NCBI RefSeq assembly: GCF_000725385.1
Contig: NZ_CP008884.1
Coordinates: 2,914,001 to 2,978,000, forward strand
Source of the DNA: Dyella japonica A8
Lineage (GTDB): Bacteria; Pseudomonadota; Gammaproteobacteria; Xanthomonadales; Rhodanobacteraceae
DNA: 64,000 nt
Direction of reading: 5' to 3'
In this document: in pieces, positions 27,223 to 36,608 of the stretch
Numbering within the stretch: the first letter of the stretch is position 1
Layout: every line of letters starts with the position of its first letter
Notes under the pieces: model-generated
The model's input: only the letters and a program-made list of their open reading frames with translations
What the model was told of the DNA's origin: nothing
Database searches by the model: none
Position numbers and translations under genes: made by a program

Positions 27223-27906
27223 TCAGCCGTAGCCACGCCACCGCGCGACCATGCCGACCCCCTTGGTGACCGCGCTCGACAATAGGCGCAGGTCCAGCGG
27301 CATGCCTGGGCGATGCACGTCCAGCAGCAGCGCGATGCGGGTCTGTTCGCAGTGGTTCCACACTTCGTGCGGATAGGTGTCGTCCCACAGCAGTTGTTCG
27401 CCATTGCCAAGGCGGTGCTCTTCGCCGGCCAGCCACAACACGGCAGCAGGCCGTCCATCGTCGGCGAGTGGGGCCTCCAGGTTGAGCTGGTAGCGCAGGA
27501 TGCCCCGGAATGGTCCGCAATGACGCGGGATGTGCTTGTGTGGCGCCAGAAAAGACAGGGTTGCCGACAGCACATCGGGGCACGCGGCCAGCAGCTCGGA
27601 CAGGAACGGGCAGTGCGCCTGGTTCGACGCAATGTCCTGTCCGTAGACCCTGAGCAGGAACATCCGCCAGTCACGCCCATCGGTCGCTGATATCTCCGCC
27701 TGCGCCGGCATGATCTCGTGGAAGCGGGGAATTGGCTGGGCGCCTTCCAGGATCGCCATCGCCTCGCCGCGGATCACCTCCCATGCATTCTGGAAGCGCC
27801 GACCGTCGGGGAAGCAGGTGTCCAGGTCCAGCACGGGCGGCGTGTTGATGCGGGCGTCGTACAGGCGGCGGATGGCCCGTGATGACAGCTCATAGAGCGA
27901 ATCCAT
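27223..27906 (-). CDS. Aspartyl/asparaginyl beta-hydroxylase family (LpxO-like) oxygenase
   Basis: Predicted Fe(II)/2-oxoglutarate-dependent hydroxylase of 227 aa. Family signatures are LSFLAPHKHIPRHCGPFRGILRYQLNLEAP, WDDTYPHEVWNHCEQTRIALLLDVHRP with histidines for iron binding, and an arginine for 2-oxoglutarate. Members hydroxylate aspartyl residues or, in LpxO, lipid A acyl chains; a cytosolic enzyme without membrane segments is seen here. The ATG is preceded by AAAGGA. It faces tssE convergently and is divergent from the AT-hook protein. Confidence 0.85.
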   Translation of the reverse strand: MDSLYELSSRAIRRLYDARINTPPVLDLDTCFPDGRRFQNAWEVIRGEAMAILEGAQPIPRFHEIMPAQAEISATDGRDWRMFLLRVYGQDIASNQAHCPFLSELLAACPDVLSATLSFLAPHKHIPRHCGPFRGILRYQLNLEAPLADDGRPAAVLWLAGEEHRLGNGEQLLWDDTYPHEVWNHCEQTRIALLLDVHRPGMPLDLRLLSSAVTKGVGMVARWRGYG

Positions 27907-28118
27907 CTTCGGTTTCCTTTGTTCTTCTTCGCGGTGGGCGCGCTCGCCAGGAGGCCGCCCGGTCGCCTTGTCTGGTAGTCGGTGTCTGGCACGGTAGCGA
28001 TGGCCAGCTCCTCGTCATGTGAACGCGCCAGGCGGACGCGGGCCGACACGAAAATCACGTGAATTCAGATCAAGAAAGTCTCCTTTTTGGCTGATTTTCT
28101 ATAAGATTTTTCTTGTAT

Positions 28119-28138
28119 TTTACGTGACGTCACGTAAA
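28119..28138. promoter_or_regulatory. Perfect 20-bp palindrome, putative operator
   Basis: TTTACGTGACGTCACGTAAA is a perfect palindrome, 26 nt before the ATG of the AT-hook protein. It is embedded in an AT-rich stretch with -10-like elements (TATAAG at 28101-28106 and TATTTT at 28116-28121). A related half-size palindrome TCACGTGA lies at 28055-28062. The arrangement suggests a dimeric repressor that may regulate this small gene. Confidence 0.55.
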
Positions 28139-28164
28139 GTATGCGCAAACGAGGAGGATGCGCC

Positions 28165-28422
28165 ATGGTTGACCCACTAGATCCGGGCACGCTTGCTTTG
28201 CCCCTGACGTTCAAGCGTCCGCGCGGGCGTCCGCGCAAGCCCAATGCACTGACGGCGGCGGAGCGCGCGCGTCGTTACCGTGCAAGAAAGAAAACACTGG
28301 CGACGCACGTCGTGTCATTGGCGGTGCACAGTGACGTGGTGCGCGAGCGCGACGAGGCGCTGTTCCAGGTAAAGCAGATGCGCGCCGAGCTGGAGCGCCT
28401 GCTGCTGCAGTTGCAGTCATAA
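28165..28422 (+). CDS. Small basic AT-hook-like protein
   Basis: An 85-aa protein with a strongly basic centre KRPRGRPRKPNALTAAERARRYRARKK. It contains the GRP core of an AT-hook followed by a basic helix, and then a C-terminal heptad-rich segment VRERDEALFQVKQMRAELERLLLQLQ likely to form a coiled coil. The layout resembles a bZIP-like DNA-binding dimer. GAGGAGG eight nt upstream supports ATG 28165 rather than ATG 28141. Similar short proteins are seen in proteobacterial genomes and phages; function is unknown. The 20-bp palindrome upstream may be its own site. Confidence 0.65.
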   Translation: MVDPLDPGTLALPLTFKRPRGRPRKPNALTAAERARRYRARKKTLATHVVSLAVHSDVVRERDEALFQVKQMRAELERLLLQLQS

Positions 28423-28510
28423 AACGGGCCGGCTGCAGCGGCACGCTGCTGTGCGGGTCATCACGACGGCGTGGCCGCTGCGGGCGGCTGCACGCCCGTG
28501 TGTCGCCCGA

Positions 28511-29095
28511 TCAGGCGTTCAGCAGAGCCAGTGCCTGGTGCCTGGCGGAGGCGCGCAGCGAGCGACGCAGGCCCGGGTCGTTGGTGGTGCGCGCCAGCAC
28601 CATGCCGCCCACGCACAGGGACACCATGGATTCGGCGCGGCGATCCGCATCGCTCGCGCCCTGGAGTGCACAGCGGTACACCTCGCTCATGCCACGGATC
28701 AGGTCGGTATACGCCTGCTGCGGTTCGAGCCCCGCCCGCGCCACATCCGATGGCAGCGCGTATAGCGGGCAATGCATGTTGATGTCGTCCAGCACTTCAT
28801 CGCTGAGGTAGAGGTCCACCAGCATGTACGCGAGACGGCGTGGGTCGTCGAGCGGTACGCCGCCCCTGGATACCTTCACCGAAAAAGGATTGCACGCAGC
28901 GAAGCTCGCTACGGCGGCGGCGTATAGCTCGTCCTTGCTTTCGAAGTGATGGTAGAACGCGCCGCGGGTCAGTCCGGCCTCGGCCATGATCTGATCGATG
29001 GTGACCTGCTGGAAACCATGGCGGTTGAACAGGCGCCGTGCGGATTCCACGATGCGTGCGCGCGTCTGGGCCTTGTGTTCAGGGCTGTAGGGCAT
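28511..29095 (-). CDS. TetR/AcrR-family transcriptional regulator
   Basis: A 194-aa regulator. The N-terminal helix-turn-helix is clear: RARIVESARRLFNRHGFQQVTIDQIMAEAGLTRGAFYHHFESKDEL. The C-terminal ligand-binding half has several cysteines (ACNP, MHCPLYALPSDVA, SLCVGG), similar to the group that responds to electrophiles such as NemR. It is divergent from a glutathione transferase gene, which makes that gene the likely target, with a shared palindrome between them. Confidence 0.88.
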   Translation of the reverse strand: MPYSPEHKAQTRARIVESARRLFNRHGFQQVTIDQIMAEAGLTRGAFYHHFESKDELYAAAVASFAACNPFSVKVSRGGVPLDDPRRLAYMLVDLYLSDEVLDDINMHCPLYALPSDVARAGLEPQQAYTDLIRGMSEVYRCALQGASDADRRAESMVSLCVGGMVLARTTNDPGLRRSLRASARHQALALLNA

Positions 29096-29136
29096 GGCGA
29101 GTACCTCCTGCCTGTGGGTATAGCAGCACCCCAGAA

Positions 29137-29152
29137 TATGTTCTTTAACATA
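29137..29152. promoter_or_regulatory. Putative TetR operator between regulator and GST
   Basis: Inverted repeat TATGTT-CTTT-AACATA in an AT-rich patch, overlapping a -10-like CATAAT (29149-29154) for the GST gene. Position and symmetry fit autoregulation by the divergent TetR protein. Confidence 0.5.
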
Positions 29153-29211
29153 ATTTGGCCCTGCGTATGCTGGGTCGCCGCAGGTGGCAACTCACACCAA
29201 CGGAGGACAGC

Positions 29212-29865
29212 ATGAAGATCTACTGGATCAAGGCACAGGCGCCGCGCCGGGTGTTGGCCCTGGTGAAGCATCTCGGGCTCAAGGCCGAGTTCGTCTGGAT
29301 GAATGCGAAGGTCGGCGCCATGCGGCAGGCCGACTACGCTGCGCTCAATCCCAACTGCAAGGCGCCGACGCTGGTCGACGGTGACTTCGTGCTGTGGGAG
29401 TCGTCGGCCATCATGGCTTATCTCTGCCACAAGGCAGGTTCGGACATGTGGCCAGCGCACCGGCCTGATGAACAGGTGCAGGTGCTGCGTTGGCTGTCAT
29501 GGAACGACAATCACTGGGCCCGCGCCGTGGGCGCGTTCTATTTCGAGCACGTGGTGAAGGCCACCTTCGAGCTGGGGCCGCCGGATCCGAACGAGCTGGA
29601 GCCGATGATGCCGCAGGTGAGAAGCCTCGCTGGCATCCTCGATGGCTGGCTCGAAGGGCGCGACTTCGTGGCCTGCAACCGGCTGACCGTCGCCGATTTC
29701 CAGCTTGCTGCCATGGCATGCGATTGGCGCCGGGCGCAGATGCCGCTGGCGGACTATCCGAACATCGTCCGCTGGCTGGATGGGTTGGACCGCCTGCCAG
29801 CCTGGGCCGATCCGTGGCCGGTGACAGCCGGGTCAGGACAGCCGTCGGATGCCGTGGTGGCCTGA
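29212..29865 (+). CDS. Glutathione S-transferase family protein
   Basis: A 217-aa GST-like protein with a thioredoxin-fold N-terminal domain (MKIYWIKAQAPRRVLALVKHLGL, NPNCKAPTLVDGDFVLWESSAIMAYL, where the ESS turn binds the glutathione gamma-glutamyl group). An all-helical C-terminal domain follows, with LTVADFQLAAMACDW. CGGAGG before the ATG fixes the start. The first-strand catalytic residue is not obvious. It is probably induced by the divergent TetR regulator in response to a toxic electrophile. Confidence 0.87.
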   Translation: MKIYWIKAQAPRRVLALVKHLGLKAEFVWMNAKVGAMRQADYAALNPNCKAPTLVDGDFVLWESSAIMAYLCHKAGSDMWPAHRPDEQVQVLRWLSWNDNHWARAVGAFYFEHVVKATFELGPPDPNELEPMMPQVRSLAGILDGWLEGRDFVACNRLTVADFQLAAMACDWRRAQMPLADYPNIVRWLDGLDRLPAWADPWPVTAGSGQPSDAVVA

Positions 29866-29896
29866 AGGTTGCCGCACATGGGCTGCGTTCGCGCAT

Positions 29897-29948
29897 AAAA
29901 AAAGCCCGGCCCGGCGAGCCGTGAGGGGGCGGCTACGCGGGACCGGGC
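29897..29948 (-). terminator. Rho-independent terminator of ahpF
   Basis: Reading on the minus strand, a long GC-rich stem (GCCCGG...CCGGGC with inner AGCCG/CGGCT) is followed by seven T residues (29903-29897). It is the clearest intrinsic terminator in the window. Confidence 0.88.
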
Positions 29949-29960
29949 GGTGAAGCAGCG

Positions 29961-31550
29961 TCAGGCGGCGACGCTTTCCTTCGCGGGCTCATCCACCGGC
30001 AGGCGGATCAGGTAGTCGAAGGCACTCAGCGAGGCCTTGGAGCCTTCGCCCATCGCGATGATGATCTGCTTGTAAGGCACGGTGGTGACATCGCCGGCGG
30101 CGAACACGCCCGGCACGGACGTCTCGCCACGCGCGTCCACCTCGATCTCGTTGCGCGGGGACAGCTGGACTGTGCCCTTCAGCCAGTCGGTGTTGGGCAG
30201 CAGGCCGATCTGCACGAACACGCCCTCGAGCGCCACCTGGTGATGCTGGCCGCTCGCGCGGTCGGTGTAGTGCAGTGCCGTCACCTTCTGGCCGTCGCCG
30301 GCTACTTCCGTGGTCTGCGCGCTGACGATGATGTCCACGTTCGGCAGGCTGCGCAGCTTGCGCTGCAGAACGTCGTCCGCGCGCAGCTTGCCGTCGAACT
30401 CGAGCAGGGTGACATGACCGACGATGCCGGCCAGGTCGATGGCCGCTTCCACGCCGGAGTTGCCGCCGCCGATCACCGCCACGCGCTTGCCCTTGAACAG
30501 CGGGCCATCGCAGTGCGGGCAATAGGTGACGCCCTTGTTGCGGTACTCCTGTTCACCCGGCACGTTCATGTTGCGCCAGCGGGCGCCGGTGGAAAGGATC
30601 ACCGTCTTCGCCTTCAGCGTGGCGCCGTTGGCGAGCCGCACTTCATGCAGGCCGCCTTCGGTGGTGGCCGGAATCAGTTGCTCCGCGCGCTGCAGGTTCA
30701 TCACGTCCACGTCGTACTCGTGCACGTGCTGCTCCAGCGAGGCGGCGAGCTGCGGGCCTTCGGTATACGGCACGGAAATAAAGTTCTCGATGGCCATGGT
30801 GTCCAGCACCTGGCCGCCGAAGCGCTCCGCCGCTACGCCGGTGCGGATGCCCTTGCGCGCCGCATACACGGCCGCCGCCGCGCCGGCGGGGCCGCCGCCG
30901 ACCACCAGGACATCGAACGGCGCCTTGGCGTTCAGGCGTTCGGCAGCGCGTTCATGGGCGTTGGTGTCCAGTCGCGCGGCGATCTGCTCGATCTCCATGC
31001 GGCCGGTGTCAAAGAATTCGCCATTGAGGAATACGGTGGGAACCGCCATCACCTGGCGCTCGTTTACCTCGTCCTGGAACAGTGCGCCGTCGATGGCGAC
31101 GTGCGAGATGTTCGGGTTGAGCACGCTCATCAGGTTCAGCGCCTGCACGGTGTCCGGGCAGCTGTGGCAGGACAACGACATGAAGGTCTCGAAACGGAAC
31201 TGCCCGTCGAGGTTGCGCACCTGTTCGATCACGTCCTGCGTGGCCTTGGACGGGTGGCCGCCCACTTGCAGCAGGGCCAGCACCAGCGAGGTGAACTCAT
31301 GACCCATCGGAATGCCGGCAAAGCTCACGCCCACGTCGGTGCCGACGCGGTTGATGGTGAACGACGGCTTGCGTGCCGCCGTGCCGTCGAGGCGCAGCGA
31401 AATCTTGCCCGACAGCGGGGCGATGTCTTCCAGCAGCGCCTTCAGCTCCTGCGAGCTCGCGCCAGCATCGAGGGAGGCCACCAGCTCGATCGGGTGTACG
31501 ACCTTTTCAAGGTAGGCCTGCAGTTGGGACTTCAGATCGGCATCCAGCAT
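29961..31550 (-). CDS. ahpF: Alkyl hydroperoxide reductase subunit F
   Basis: NADH-dependent flavoprotein disulfide reductase that regenerates AhpC. The 529-aa chain has the N-terminal double thioredoxin-like domain with the Cys128-HS-Cys131 pair. It also has FAD-binding [19 protein letters not shown], the thioredoxin-reductase-like redox pair CPHC, NADH-binding [12 protein letters not shown], and [20 protein letters not shown] lies seven nt before the ATG. It is downstream of ahpC on the same strand, with two hairpins in the gap. Confidence 0.96.
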   Translation of the reverse strand: MLDADLKSQLQAYLEKVVHPIELVASLDAGASSQELKALLEDIAPLSGKISLRLDGTAARKPSFTINRVGTDVGVSFAGIPMGHEFTSLVLALLQVGGHPSKATQDVIEQVRNLDGQFRFETFMSLSCHSCPDTVQALNLMSVLNPNISHVAIDGALFQDEVNERQVMAVPTVFLNGEFFDTGRMEIEQIAARLDTNAHERAAERLNAKAPFDVLVVGGGPAGAAAAVYAARKGIRTGVAAERFGGQVLDTMAIENFISVPYTEGPQLAASLEQHVHEYDVDVMNLQRAEQLIPATTEGGLHEVRLANGATLKAKTVILSTGARWRNMNVPGEQEYRNKGVTYCPHCDGPLFKGKRVAVIGGGNSGVEAAIDLAGIVGHVTLLEFDGKLRADDVLQRKLRSLPNVDIIVSAQTTEVAGDGQKVTALHYTDRASGQHHQVALEGVFVQIGLLPNTDWLKGTVQLSPRNEIEVDARGETSVPGVFAAGDVTTVPYKQIIIAMGEGSKASLSAFDYLIRLPVDEPAKESVAA

Positions 31551-31633
31551 GGGTGACTCCGTCGTTTATTCGGGGTGAGCGCCACCGGCACCCGGGCCTG
31601 GCCGGGCGTTGCGCGCTTTGGAATTCGGAAGTT

Positions 31634-31680
31634 GGACCCGGCAGGACGCCGGGTCCGGTGCGGCCCGATGCAGCGGGCCG
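31634..31680 (-). terminator. Two hairpins between ahpC and ahpF
   Basis: Two stems: GGACCCGGC...GCCGGGTCC (31634-31656) and CGGCCCG-ATGCAG-CGGGCCG (31661-31680). Neither is followed by a T-run. They could trim or attenuate the transcript so that ahpC is made in excess over ahpF. Confidence 0.5.
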
Positions 31681-31704
31681 CAAGACAGTGATGCAGTGGT
31701 GAAC

Positions 31705-32268
31705 TTAGATCTTGCCGACAAGGCTGAGCGACGGCTTCAGGGTCTTGTCGCCTTCCTGCCACTTGGCCGGGCACACTTCACCCGGGTGGGCGGCGACGTA
31801 CTGCGCGGCCTTGACCTTGCGCAGCAGCTCGGAAGCCGAGCGGCCGATGCCGTTGTCGTGGATTTCGCACAGCTTGATCTGGCCTTCCGGGTTGATCAGG
31901 AAGGTGCCGCGCAGGGCCAGGCCCTCTTCTTCGATCATCACATCGAAGTTGCGGGTGAGGGTGCCGGTCGGATCGCCGATCAGGGTGTACTTCACCTTCT
32001 TGATCGCATCCGAGGTGTCGTGCCACGCCTTGTGGGCGAAATGCGTGTCGGTGGACACGCCATAGACTTCGACGCCCAGCTTCTGGAACTGCTCGTAATG
32101 ATCAGCCAGGTCTTCCAGCTCGGTCGGGCAGACGAAGGTGAAGTCGGCGGGGTAGAACACCACCACGGACCACTTGCCCTTGAGCGAGGCATCGGTCACA
32201 TCGATGAACTGGCCGTCCTTGAAAGCACTGGCCTTGAACGGTTTGATTTCGGTATTGATCAACGACAT
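31705..32268 (-). CDS. ahpC: Alkyl hydroperoxide reductase subunit C (peroxiredoxin)
   Basis: Typical 2-Cys peroxiredoxin of 187 aa that reduces hydrogen peroxide, organic peroxides and peroxynitrite. Peroxidatic Cys47 is in [12 protein letters not shown], and resolving Cys166 is in [10 protein letters not shown]. The C-terminal extension [10 protein letters not shown] has the usual length of enteric-type AhpC. It is first in the ahpC-ahpF unit, with an OxyR-like inverted repeat upstream. Confidence 0.97.
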   Translation of the reverse strand: MSLINTEIKPFKASAFKDGQFIDVTDASLKGKWSVVVFYPADFTFVCPTELEDLADHYEQFQKLGVEVYGVSTDTHFAHKAWHDTSDAIKKVKYTLIGDPTGTLTRNFDVMIEEEGLALRGTFLINPEGQIKLCEIHDNGIGRSASELLRKVKAAQYVAAHPGEVCPAKWQEGDKTLKPSLSLVGKI

Positions 32269-32305
32269 CGTTGTTTTTCCGTCGGTTGTGGTTGGTGGAA
32301 GCCTA

Positions 32306-32339
32306 AGAATACGGGTTTGGCTTCAATAGGTCTAATTGA
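32306..32339 (-). promoter_or_regulatory. ahpC promoter with OxyR-like site
   Basis: On the minus strand an inverted repeat TCAAT-N7-ATTGA (32339-32323) containing TAGACCTATT lies directly upstream of a -10-like TATTCT (32311-32306). The -35 region is poor. An activator-dependent promoter with a bound site at -35 is the arrangement expected for OxyR; the assignment is inference. Confidence 0.35.
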
Positions 32340-32819
32340 TTGTTGGGATGATGGTCATTGACAGTGGCTATGGCTGTCCGGTCATCCCGATCACGCGCAC
32401 CAGCGAGCCCGCCGCACCTGTTGCATCCATGCAGCGTGGCATCGCGATCGGCGGGTGCAAGGTAGCGCGACGATCCGCCCTGGTCAGCGCGGGCTGTCAT
32501 CGATGCGGTGGTGGCGATGTGTTTGTTGCGCGCATGCGTGGCATGAAACGCGGCGGGTCTTGCAGAGGGATGACAGCGATGTCGATCGTGTCGCGTTAGC
32601 AACTGCAACGTGATAAACGCGTGACGATTTGTGCTTTTACGCCATGGGCTTGCATGAAAGCGGCGATAGACGAAAGAGATCGTCGCGCAGGATTGACTTC
32701 AGTAGGTCCGTACTTGTACCTAGACAATAACGGTCAAGCCACTCGACGCCAGCCAGACCCGTCGCGTCGAAGGGTGTGGTCGCGTGCAGGCATCTCTTCA
32801 CTTGGCAACGGTGGCTGTG
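32340..32819. other. Non-coding interval upstream of ferredoxin-NADP reductase
   Basis: This interval lies between the divergent ahpC and fpr genes. Short open frames exist but none has protein-like composition. A possible fpr promoter is TTGACT at 32693-32698, an 18-nt spacer, and TACCTA at 32717-32722, leaving a leader of about 90 nt. I see no RNA gene or known riboswitch in the rest. Confidence 0.4.
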
Positions 32820-33596
32820 ATGGTGGCATTGGCGACGGAATATGTGATCGAAGTTCACCACTGGAACGACAGTCTTTTCAGTTTCCGTACGACGCGGGAC
32901 CCGGGGTTTCGGTTCGACAGCGGCCACTTCGTGATGCTTGGCCTGGAAGTGGAAGGCAAGCCCCTGTTGCGCGCCTATTCGATCGCCAGCGCCAACTACG
33001 AGGAACACCTGGAGTTCGTCAGCATCAAGGTGCCGGACGGCCCGCTCACCTCGCGGCTCCAGCACCTCAAGCCCGGTGACCCCATCATCGTCAGCCGCAA
33101 GCCCACGGGCACGCTGGTGCTCAACGACCTCAAGCCCGGCAAGCATCTGTACCTGCTGGGCACGGGCACGGGGCTGGCGCCGTTCCTGAGCATCGTGCGC
33201 GACCCGGAAACCTACGAGCGCTTCGACAAGATCGTGCTGGCACACGGCGTGCGCCGCGCCAGCGACCTGGTGTTTGCCGAGTACCTGGAGCAGCAACTGC
33301 CGCGCCACGAGTACCTGGGCGACCTGGTGCGCGAGAAGCTGGTCTATTACCCCAGTGTCACGCGTGAACCATTTCACCATCGCGGGCGTCTTACGGATGC
33401 CATCGTGGATGCACGCATGAGCGACTTCGCGGGGCTGCCGCCGCTGGATCCGGGCACGGACCGCGTGATGCTGTGCGGCAGCCAGGCGATGCTGGAGGAC
33501 GCCAGCGCCTTGTTGGACGGTCGCGGATTCCAGGCGTCGCCGCGCACGCGCGAGCCGGGTGATTACGTGATCGAGCGCGCCTTCGTCGAAAGGTGA
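32820..33596 (+). CDS. fpr: Ferredoxin--NADP+ reductase Fpr
   Basis: FAD enzyme that moves electrons between NADPH and ferredoxin/flavodoxin. The 258-aa length and sequence match Pseudomonas Fpr: VHHWNDSLFSFRTTRDPGFRF, FAD-binding RAYSIAS, EFVSIKVPDGPLTSRLQHL, nicotinamide site LLGTGTGLAPF, and MLCGSQAMLED. The C-terminus is VIERAFVER. ATG 32820 matches family length, though its ribosome site is weak. The location opposite ahpCF suggests a role in redox-stress defence. Confidence 0.9.
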   Translation: MVALATEYVIEVHHWNDSLFSFRTTRDPGFRFDSGHFVMLGLEVEGKPLLRAYSIASANYEEHLEFVSIKVPDGPLTSRLQHLKPGDPIIVSRKPTGTLVLNDLKPGKHLYLLGTGTGLAPFLSIVRDPETYERFDKIVLAHGVRRASDLVFAEYLEQQLPRHEYLGDLVREKLVYYPSVTREPFHHRGRLTDAIVDARMSDFAGLPPLDPGTDRVMLCGSQAMLEDASALLDGRGFQASPRTREPGDYVIERAFVER

Positions 33597-33667
33597 ATGC
33601 AGGCAAGGAGGATGCAGGATGGATCGGGTGATCCCGGCGGTGTAGCCGATATCAACCGATGGTAGGT

Positions 33668-33687
33668 GGCAGCGTCATGTCGCTGCC
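33668..33687. terminator. Hairpin between fpr and dxs
   Basis: GGCAGCG-TCATGT-CGCTGCC forms a perfect seven-bp stem, 70 nt after the fpr stop and 80 nt before dxs. It may end the fpr transcript or lie in the dxs leader; no T-run follows. Confidence 0.35.
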
Positions 33688-33768
33688 GGAAGCGGCCAGG
33701 GCAGGCACAAGTGCTCACAACAAAAACCGTCTGGCTAGAGACTCCGGTAGCCCCGAGGAGAGTCCGTC

Positions 33769-35685
33769 GTGTACGAGTTGCTACGAACCATCGATTCACC
33801 GGCGCAGTTGCGAGAACTGGACATGCCGGCGCTCCACCAGCTGGCCGGCGAGTTGCGCGCGTTCATCCTGGAAAGCGTGTCGCGCACCGGCGGCCACCTG
33901 TCCTCCAACCTGGGCAGCGTCGAGCTCACCATTGCCCTGCATTATGTGTTCGATACGCCGGGTGACCGCCTGGTGTGGGACGTCGGGCACCAGTCCTATC
34001 CCCACAAGATCCTTACCGGCCGCCGCGAGGCGATGGGCGGCATACGGCAGTTGGGTGGCATTTCCGGGTTCCCGCGGCGCACCGAGTCGGCGTACGACAC
34101 GTTCGGCACGGCGCATTCCAGTACGTCGATCTCCGCGGCGCTGGGCATGGCGCATGCGGCGCGCCTGCAGGGCGAGCCGCGCCACAGCATCGCGGTGATC
34201 GGCGATGGCGCGCTCAGCGCCGGCATGGCCTTCGAGGCCATGAACAATGCCGGTGTCACCGAAGACATGCCGCTGCTGGTGGTGCTCAATGACAACGACA
34301 TGTCGATCTCGCCGCCGGTGGGCGCGCTGCGTTACTGCTTCGGGCGCCTGATCTCCGGGCGCTTCTACCAGCACGCACGGCGGGGTGTGCATTATGCCTT
34401 GCGGCCGATGCCGCCCATCAGCCACCTGGCATCCCGGCTGGAGTCGCAGATGAAGGGCATGGTGGTGCCTTCGCCCCTGTTCGAGGAGTTCGGTTTCAAC
34501 TACACCGGTCCCATCGACGGGCACGACCTCGACGTGCTGATTCCCGCATTGCAGAACCTGAAGACCCTGCGCGGTCCGCAGTTCCTGCACGTGATCACGC
34601 AGAAGGGGCATGGCTACAAACTGGCGGAGGCCGATCCTATCCAGTATCACGGGCCGGGCAAGTTCGACCCGACCATCGGCCTGGTCTCCTCCGCCAAGGC
34701 GTCGCGCAAGAGCTATACGCAGGTGTTCTCCGAATGGTTGTGCGACGAGGCGGCGCAGGATCCGCGCATCGTCGGCATCACGCCGGCCATGCGCGAGGGC
34801 TCAGGACTGGTGGAGTTCGAGAAGCGTTTTCCGGAGCGCTATTTCGACGTTGCCATCGCCGAGCAGCATGCCGTGACCTTTGCCGCCGGCTTGGCGACGG
34901 AAGGGCTGCGGCCGGTGGTGGCGATCTACTCCACCTTCCTGCAGCGCGGTTACGACCAGCTGATCCACGACGTGGCCATCCAGAACCTGCCGGTGGCATT
35001 CGCCATCGACCGCGCGGGCATTGTCGGCGCGGATGGCGCCACCCACATGGGGGCGTTTGATCTGGCCTACCTGCGTTGCATCCCCAACCTGGTGGTGATG
35101 GCCGCCTCGGACGAGAACGAGTGCCGCCAGATGTTGCACACCGCCGTGCATACCCAGGCGCCATGCGCCGTGCGCTATCCACGCGGCACCGGCCCGGGCA
35201 TAGCCACGGAAGCCGAGATGACCGTGCTGCCCATCGGCAAGGGCGAGGTGCGTCGTCACAGTGGCAAGGCGGCAGGCCAGCGCGTGGCCATGCTTGCGTT
35301 CGGCTCGATGGTGGCGCCGAGCCTGGCCGCGGCCGAGGCGCTGGATGCCACGGTGGCCAACATGCGTTTCGTGAAGCCGCTGGACGAGGCGCTGGTGCGG
35401 CAGCTGGCGCAGACCCACGACGTGCTGGTGACGGTGGAGGAGGGGTGCCTGCAGGGCGGCGCCGGCTCCGCTTGTCTTGAATGCCTGTCCGACGCGGGCG
35501 TCAGCGTGCCGATGTTGCGCCTGGGGCTGCCCGATGAGTTCATCGAGCACGGCGATCCGGCGGGCCTGCTCAATCACTACGGACTGGACGCGGACGGTAT
35601 CCGTGCATCCATCCAGCGCTTCACCGACAAGGTACTGGGTGCCGGGCCGAGTTGCGCCGTGGCAAGGGAGGCGCGTTCCAAATGA
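33769..35685 (+). CDS. dxs: 1-deoxy-D-xylulose-5-phosphate synthase Dxs
   Basis: Thiamine-diphosphate enzyme that condenses pyruvate and glyceraldehyde-3-phosphate, the entry to the MEP isoprenoid pathway. The 638-aa chain shows the [12 protein letters not shown] histidine region, [15 protein letters not shown] and the [19 protein letters not shown]-binding motif. It also has GPIDGHDL, the [13 protein letters not shown] glutamate segment and [11 protein letters not shown] 33769 follows GAGGAG. It begins the operon dxs-ispH-dxr-ispA that adjoins the hopanoid genes, and its stop overlaps ispH (ATGA). It may be a second, hopanoid-dedicated copy. Confidence 0.95.
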   Translation: MYELLRTIDSPAQLRELDMPALHQLAGELRAFILESVSRTGGHLSSNLGSVELTIALHYVFDTPGDRLVWDVGHQSYPHKILTGRREAMGGIRQLGGISGFPRRTESAYDTFGTAHSSTSISAALGMAHAARLQGEPRHSIAVIGDGALSAGMAFEAMNNAGVTEDMPLLVVLNDNDMSISPPVGALRYCFGRLISGRFYQHARRGVHYALRPMPPISHLASRLESQMKGMVVPSPLFEEFGFNYTGPIDGHDLDVLIPALQNLKTLRGPQFLHVITQKGHGYKLAEADPIQYHGPGKFDPTIGLVSSAKASRKSYTQVFSEWLCDEAAQDPRIVGITPAMREGSGLVEFEKRFPERYFDVAIAEQHAVTFAAGLATEGLRPVVAIYSTFLQRGYDQLIHDVAIQNLPVAFAIDRAGIVGADGATHMGAFDLAYLRCIPNLVVMAASDENECRQMLHTAVHTQAPCAVRYPRGTGPGIATEAEMTVLPIGKGEVRRHSGKAAGQRVAMLAFGSMVAPSLAAAEALDATVANMRFVKPLDEALVRQLAQTHDVLVTVEEGCLQGGAGSACLECLSDAGVSVPMLRLGLPDEFIEHGDPAGLLNHYGLDADGIRASIQRFTDKVLGAGPSCAVAREARSK

Positions 35686-36608
35686 AGGTGATACTCGCCC
35701 AGCCACGCGGGTTCTGCGCCGGTGTGGTCCGCGCCATCGACATCGTCGAACGCGCCCTGCAGCGTTTCGGCGCGCCGGTGTACGTGCATCATGAGATCGT
35801 GCATAACCGGCACGTGGTCGATGAGCTGCGCTACAAGGGCGCGATTTTCGTCGACGACCTCGCCGAGGTTCCGGAGGGTGCGCATGCGATCTTCAGTGCG
35901 CATGGCGTGGGGCGTTCCGTCGAGGCGCTGGCGGCACGGCGCGGCCTGCAGGTGCTCGATGCGACCTGTCCGCTGGTGTCCAAGGTGCATCACCAGGGAC
36001 AGCGCTACGCGCAGGAGGGGCGCACGGTGATCCTCATCGGGCATGCCGGGCACCCCGAGGTGGTGGGCACGCTCGACCAGATCCCCGGGCCCGTGGTGCT
36101 GGTGCAGAGCGTCGACGAGGCCGAAGCGCTGGATTTCCCCGAGGACGCACCGCTTGCCTATGTTTCGCAAACCACGCTGAGCGTGGATGACACCCGGCGC
36201 ATCATCGATGTACTGCGTCGGCGGTTCACCCGGCTTTCCGGGCCCAGCGTGGGCGACATCTGCTATGCCACGCAGAATCGCCAGAGCGCGGTGCGCGAGC
36301 TGGTGGGGCAGGTGGACGTGATGCTGGTGGTCGGCTCGCCCAACAGTTCCAACTCGCGCCGGCTGCAGGAAATCGCCGAGGAACTTGGTACGCCCGGTTA
36401 CCTGCTGGCCGATGGCAGTGAACTTCAGCCGTCATGGGTGTCGGATGCGCGTACCATTGGTCTGACGGCAGGGGCCTCGGCACCCGAGGCCTCCGTCGCC
36501 GACGTGATCCGTGCCTTGCGGCAGCTGGCTCCGGTCGAGCTGGTCACCATGGAAGGGCGCCGCGAACGTGCGGTGTTTCCCCTTCCGGTGGTGCTGGAGG
36601 CCGTGTGA
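35682..36608 (+). CDS. ispH: 4-hydroxy-3-methylbut-2-enyl diphosphate reductase IspH
   Basis: Iron-sulfur enzyme for the last MEP step, producing IPP and DMAPP. The 308-aa protein has the three cluster cysteines in [10 protein letters not shown] (Cys12), [11 protein letters not shown] and [11 protein letters not shown], and SAHGV and SSNS substrate motifs. The start overlaps the dxs stop (ATGA) and its stop overlaps the dxr start (TGATG). Being coupled to dxs and dxr is unusual; ispH more often sits near lspA in gammaproteobacteria. Confidence 0.95.
   Translation: MKVILAQPRGFCAGVVRAIDIVERALQRFGAPVYVHHEIVHNRHVVDELRYKGAIFVDDLAEVPEGAHAIFSAHGVGRSVEALAARRGLQVLDATCPLVSKVHHQGQRYAQEGRTVILIGHAGHPEVVGTLDQIPGPVVLVQSVDEAEALDFPEDAPLAYVSQTTLSVDDTRRIIDVLRRRFTRLSGPSVGDICYATQNRQSAVRELVGQVDVMLVVGSPNSSNSRRLQEIAEELGTPGYLLADGSELQPSWVSDARTIGLTAGASAPEASVADVIRALRQLAPVELVTMEGRRERAVFPLPVVLEAV

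Noticed and set aside
32336..32599. Possible 87-codon gene between ahpC and fpr.
   Set aside because: Rich in Gly, Arg, Met and Cys without pattern, no ribosome site, and it overlaps the ahpC promoter.
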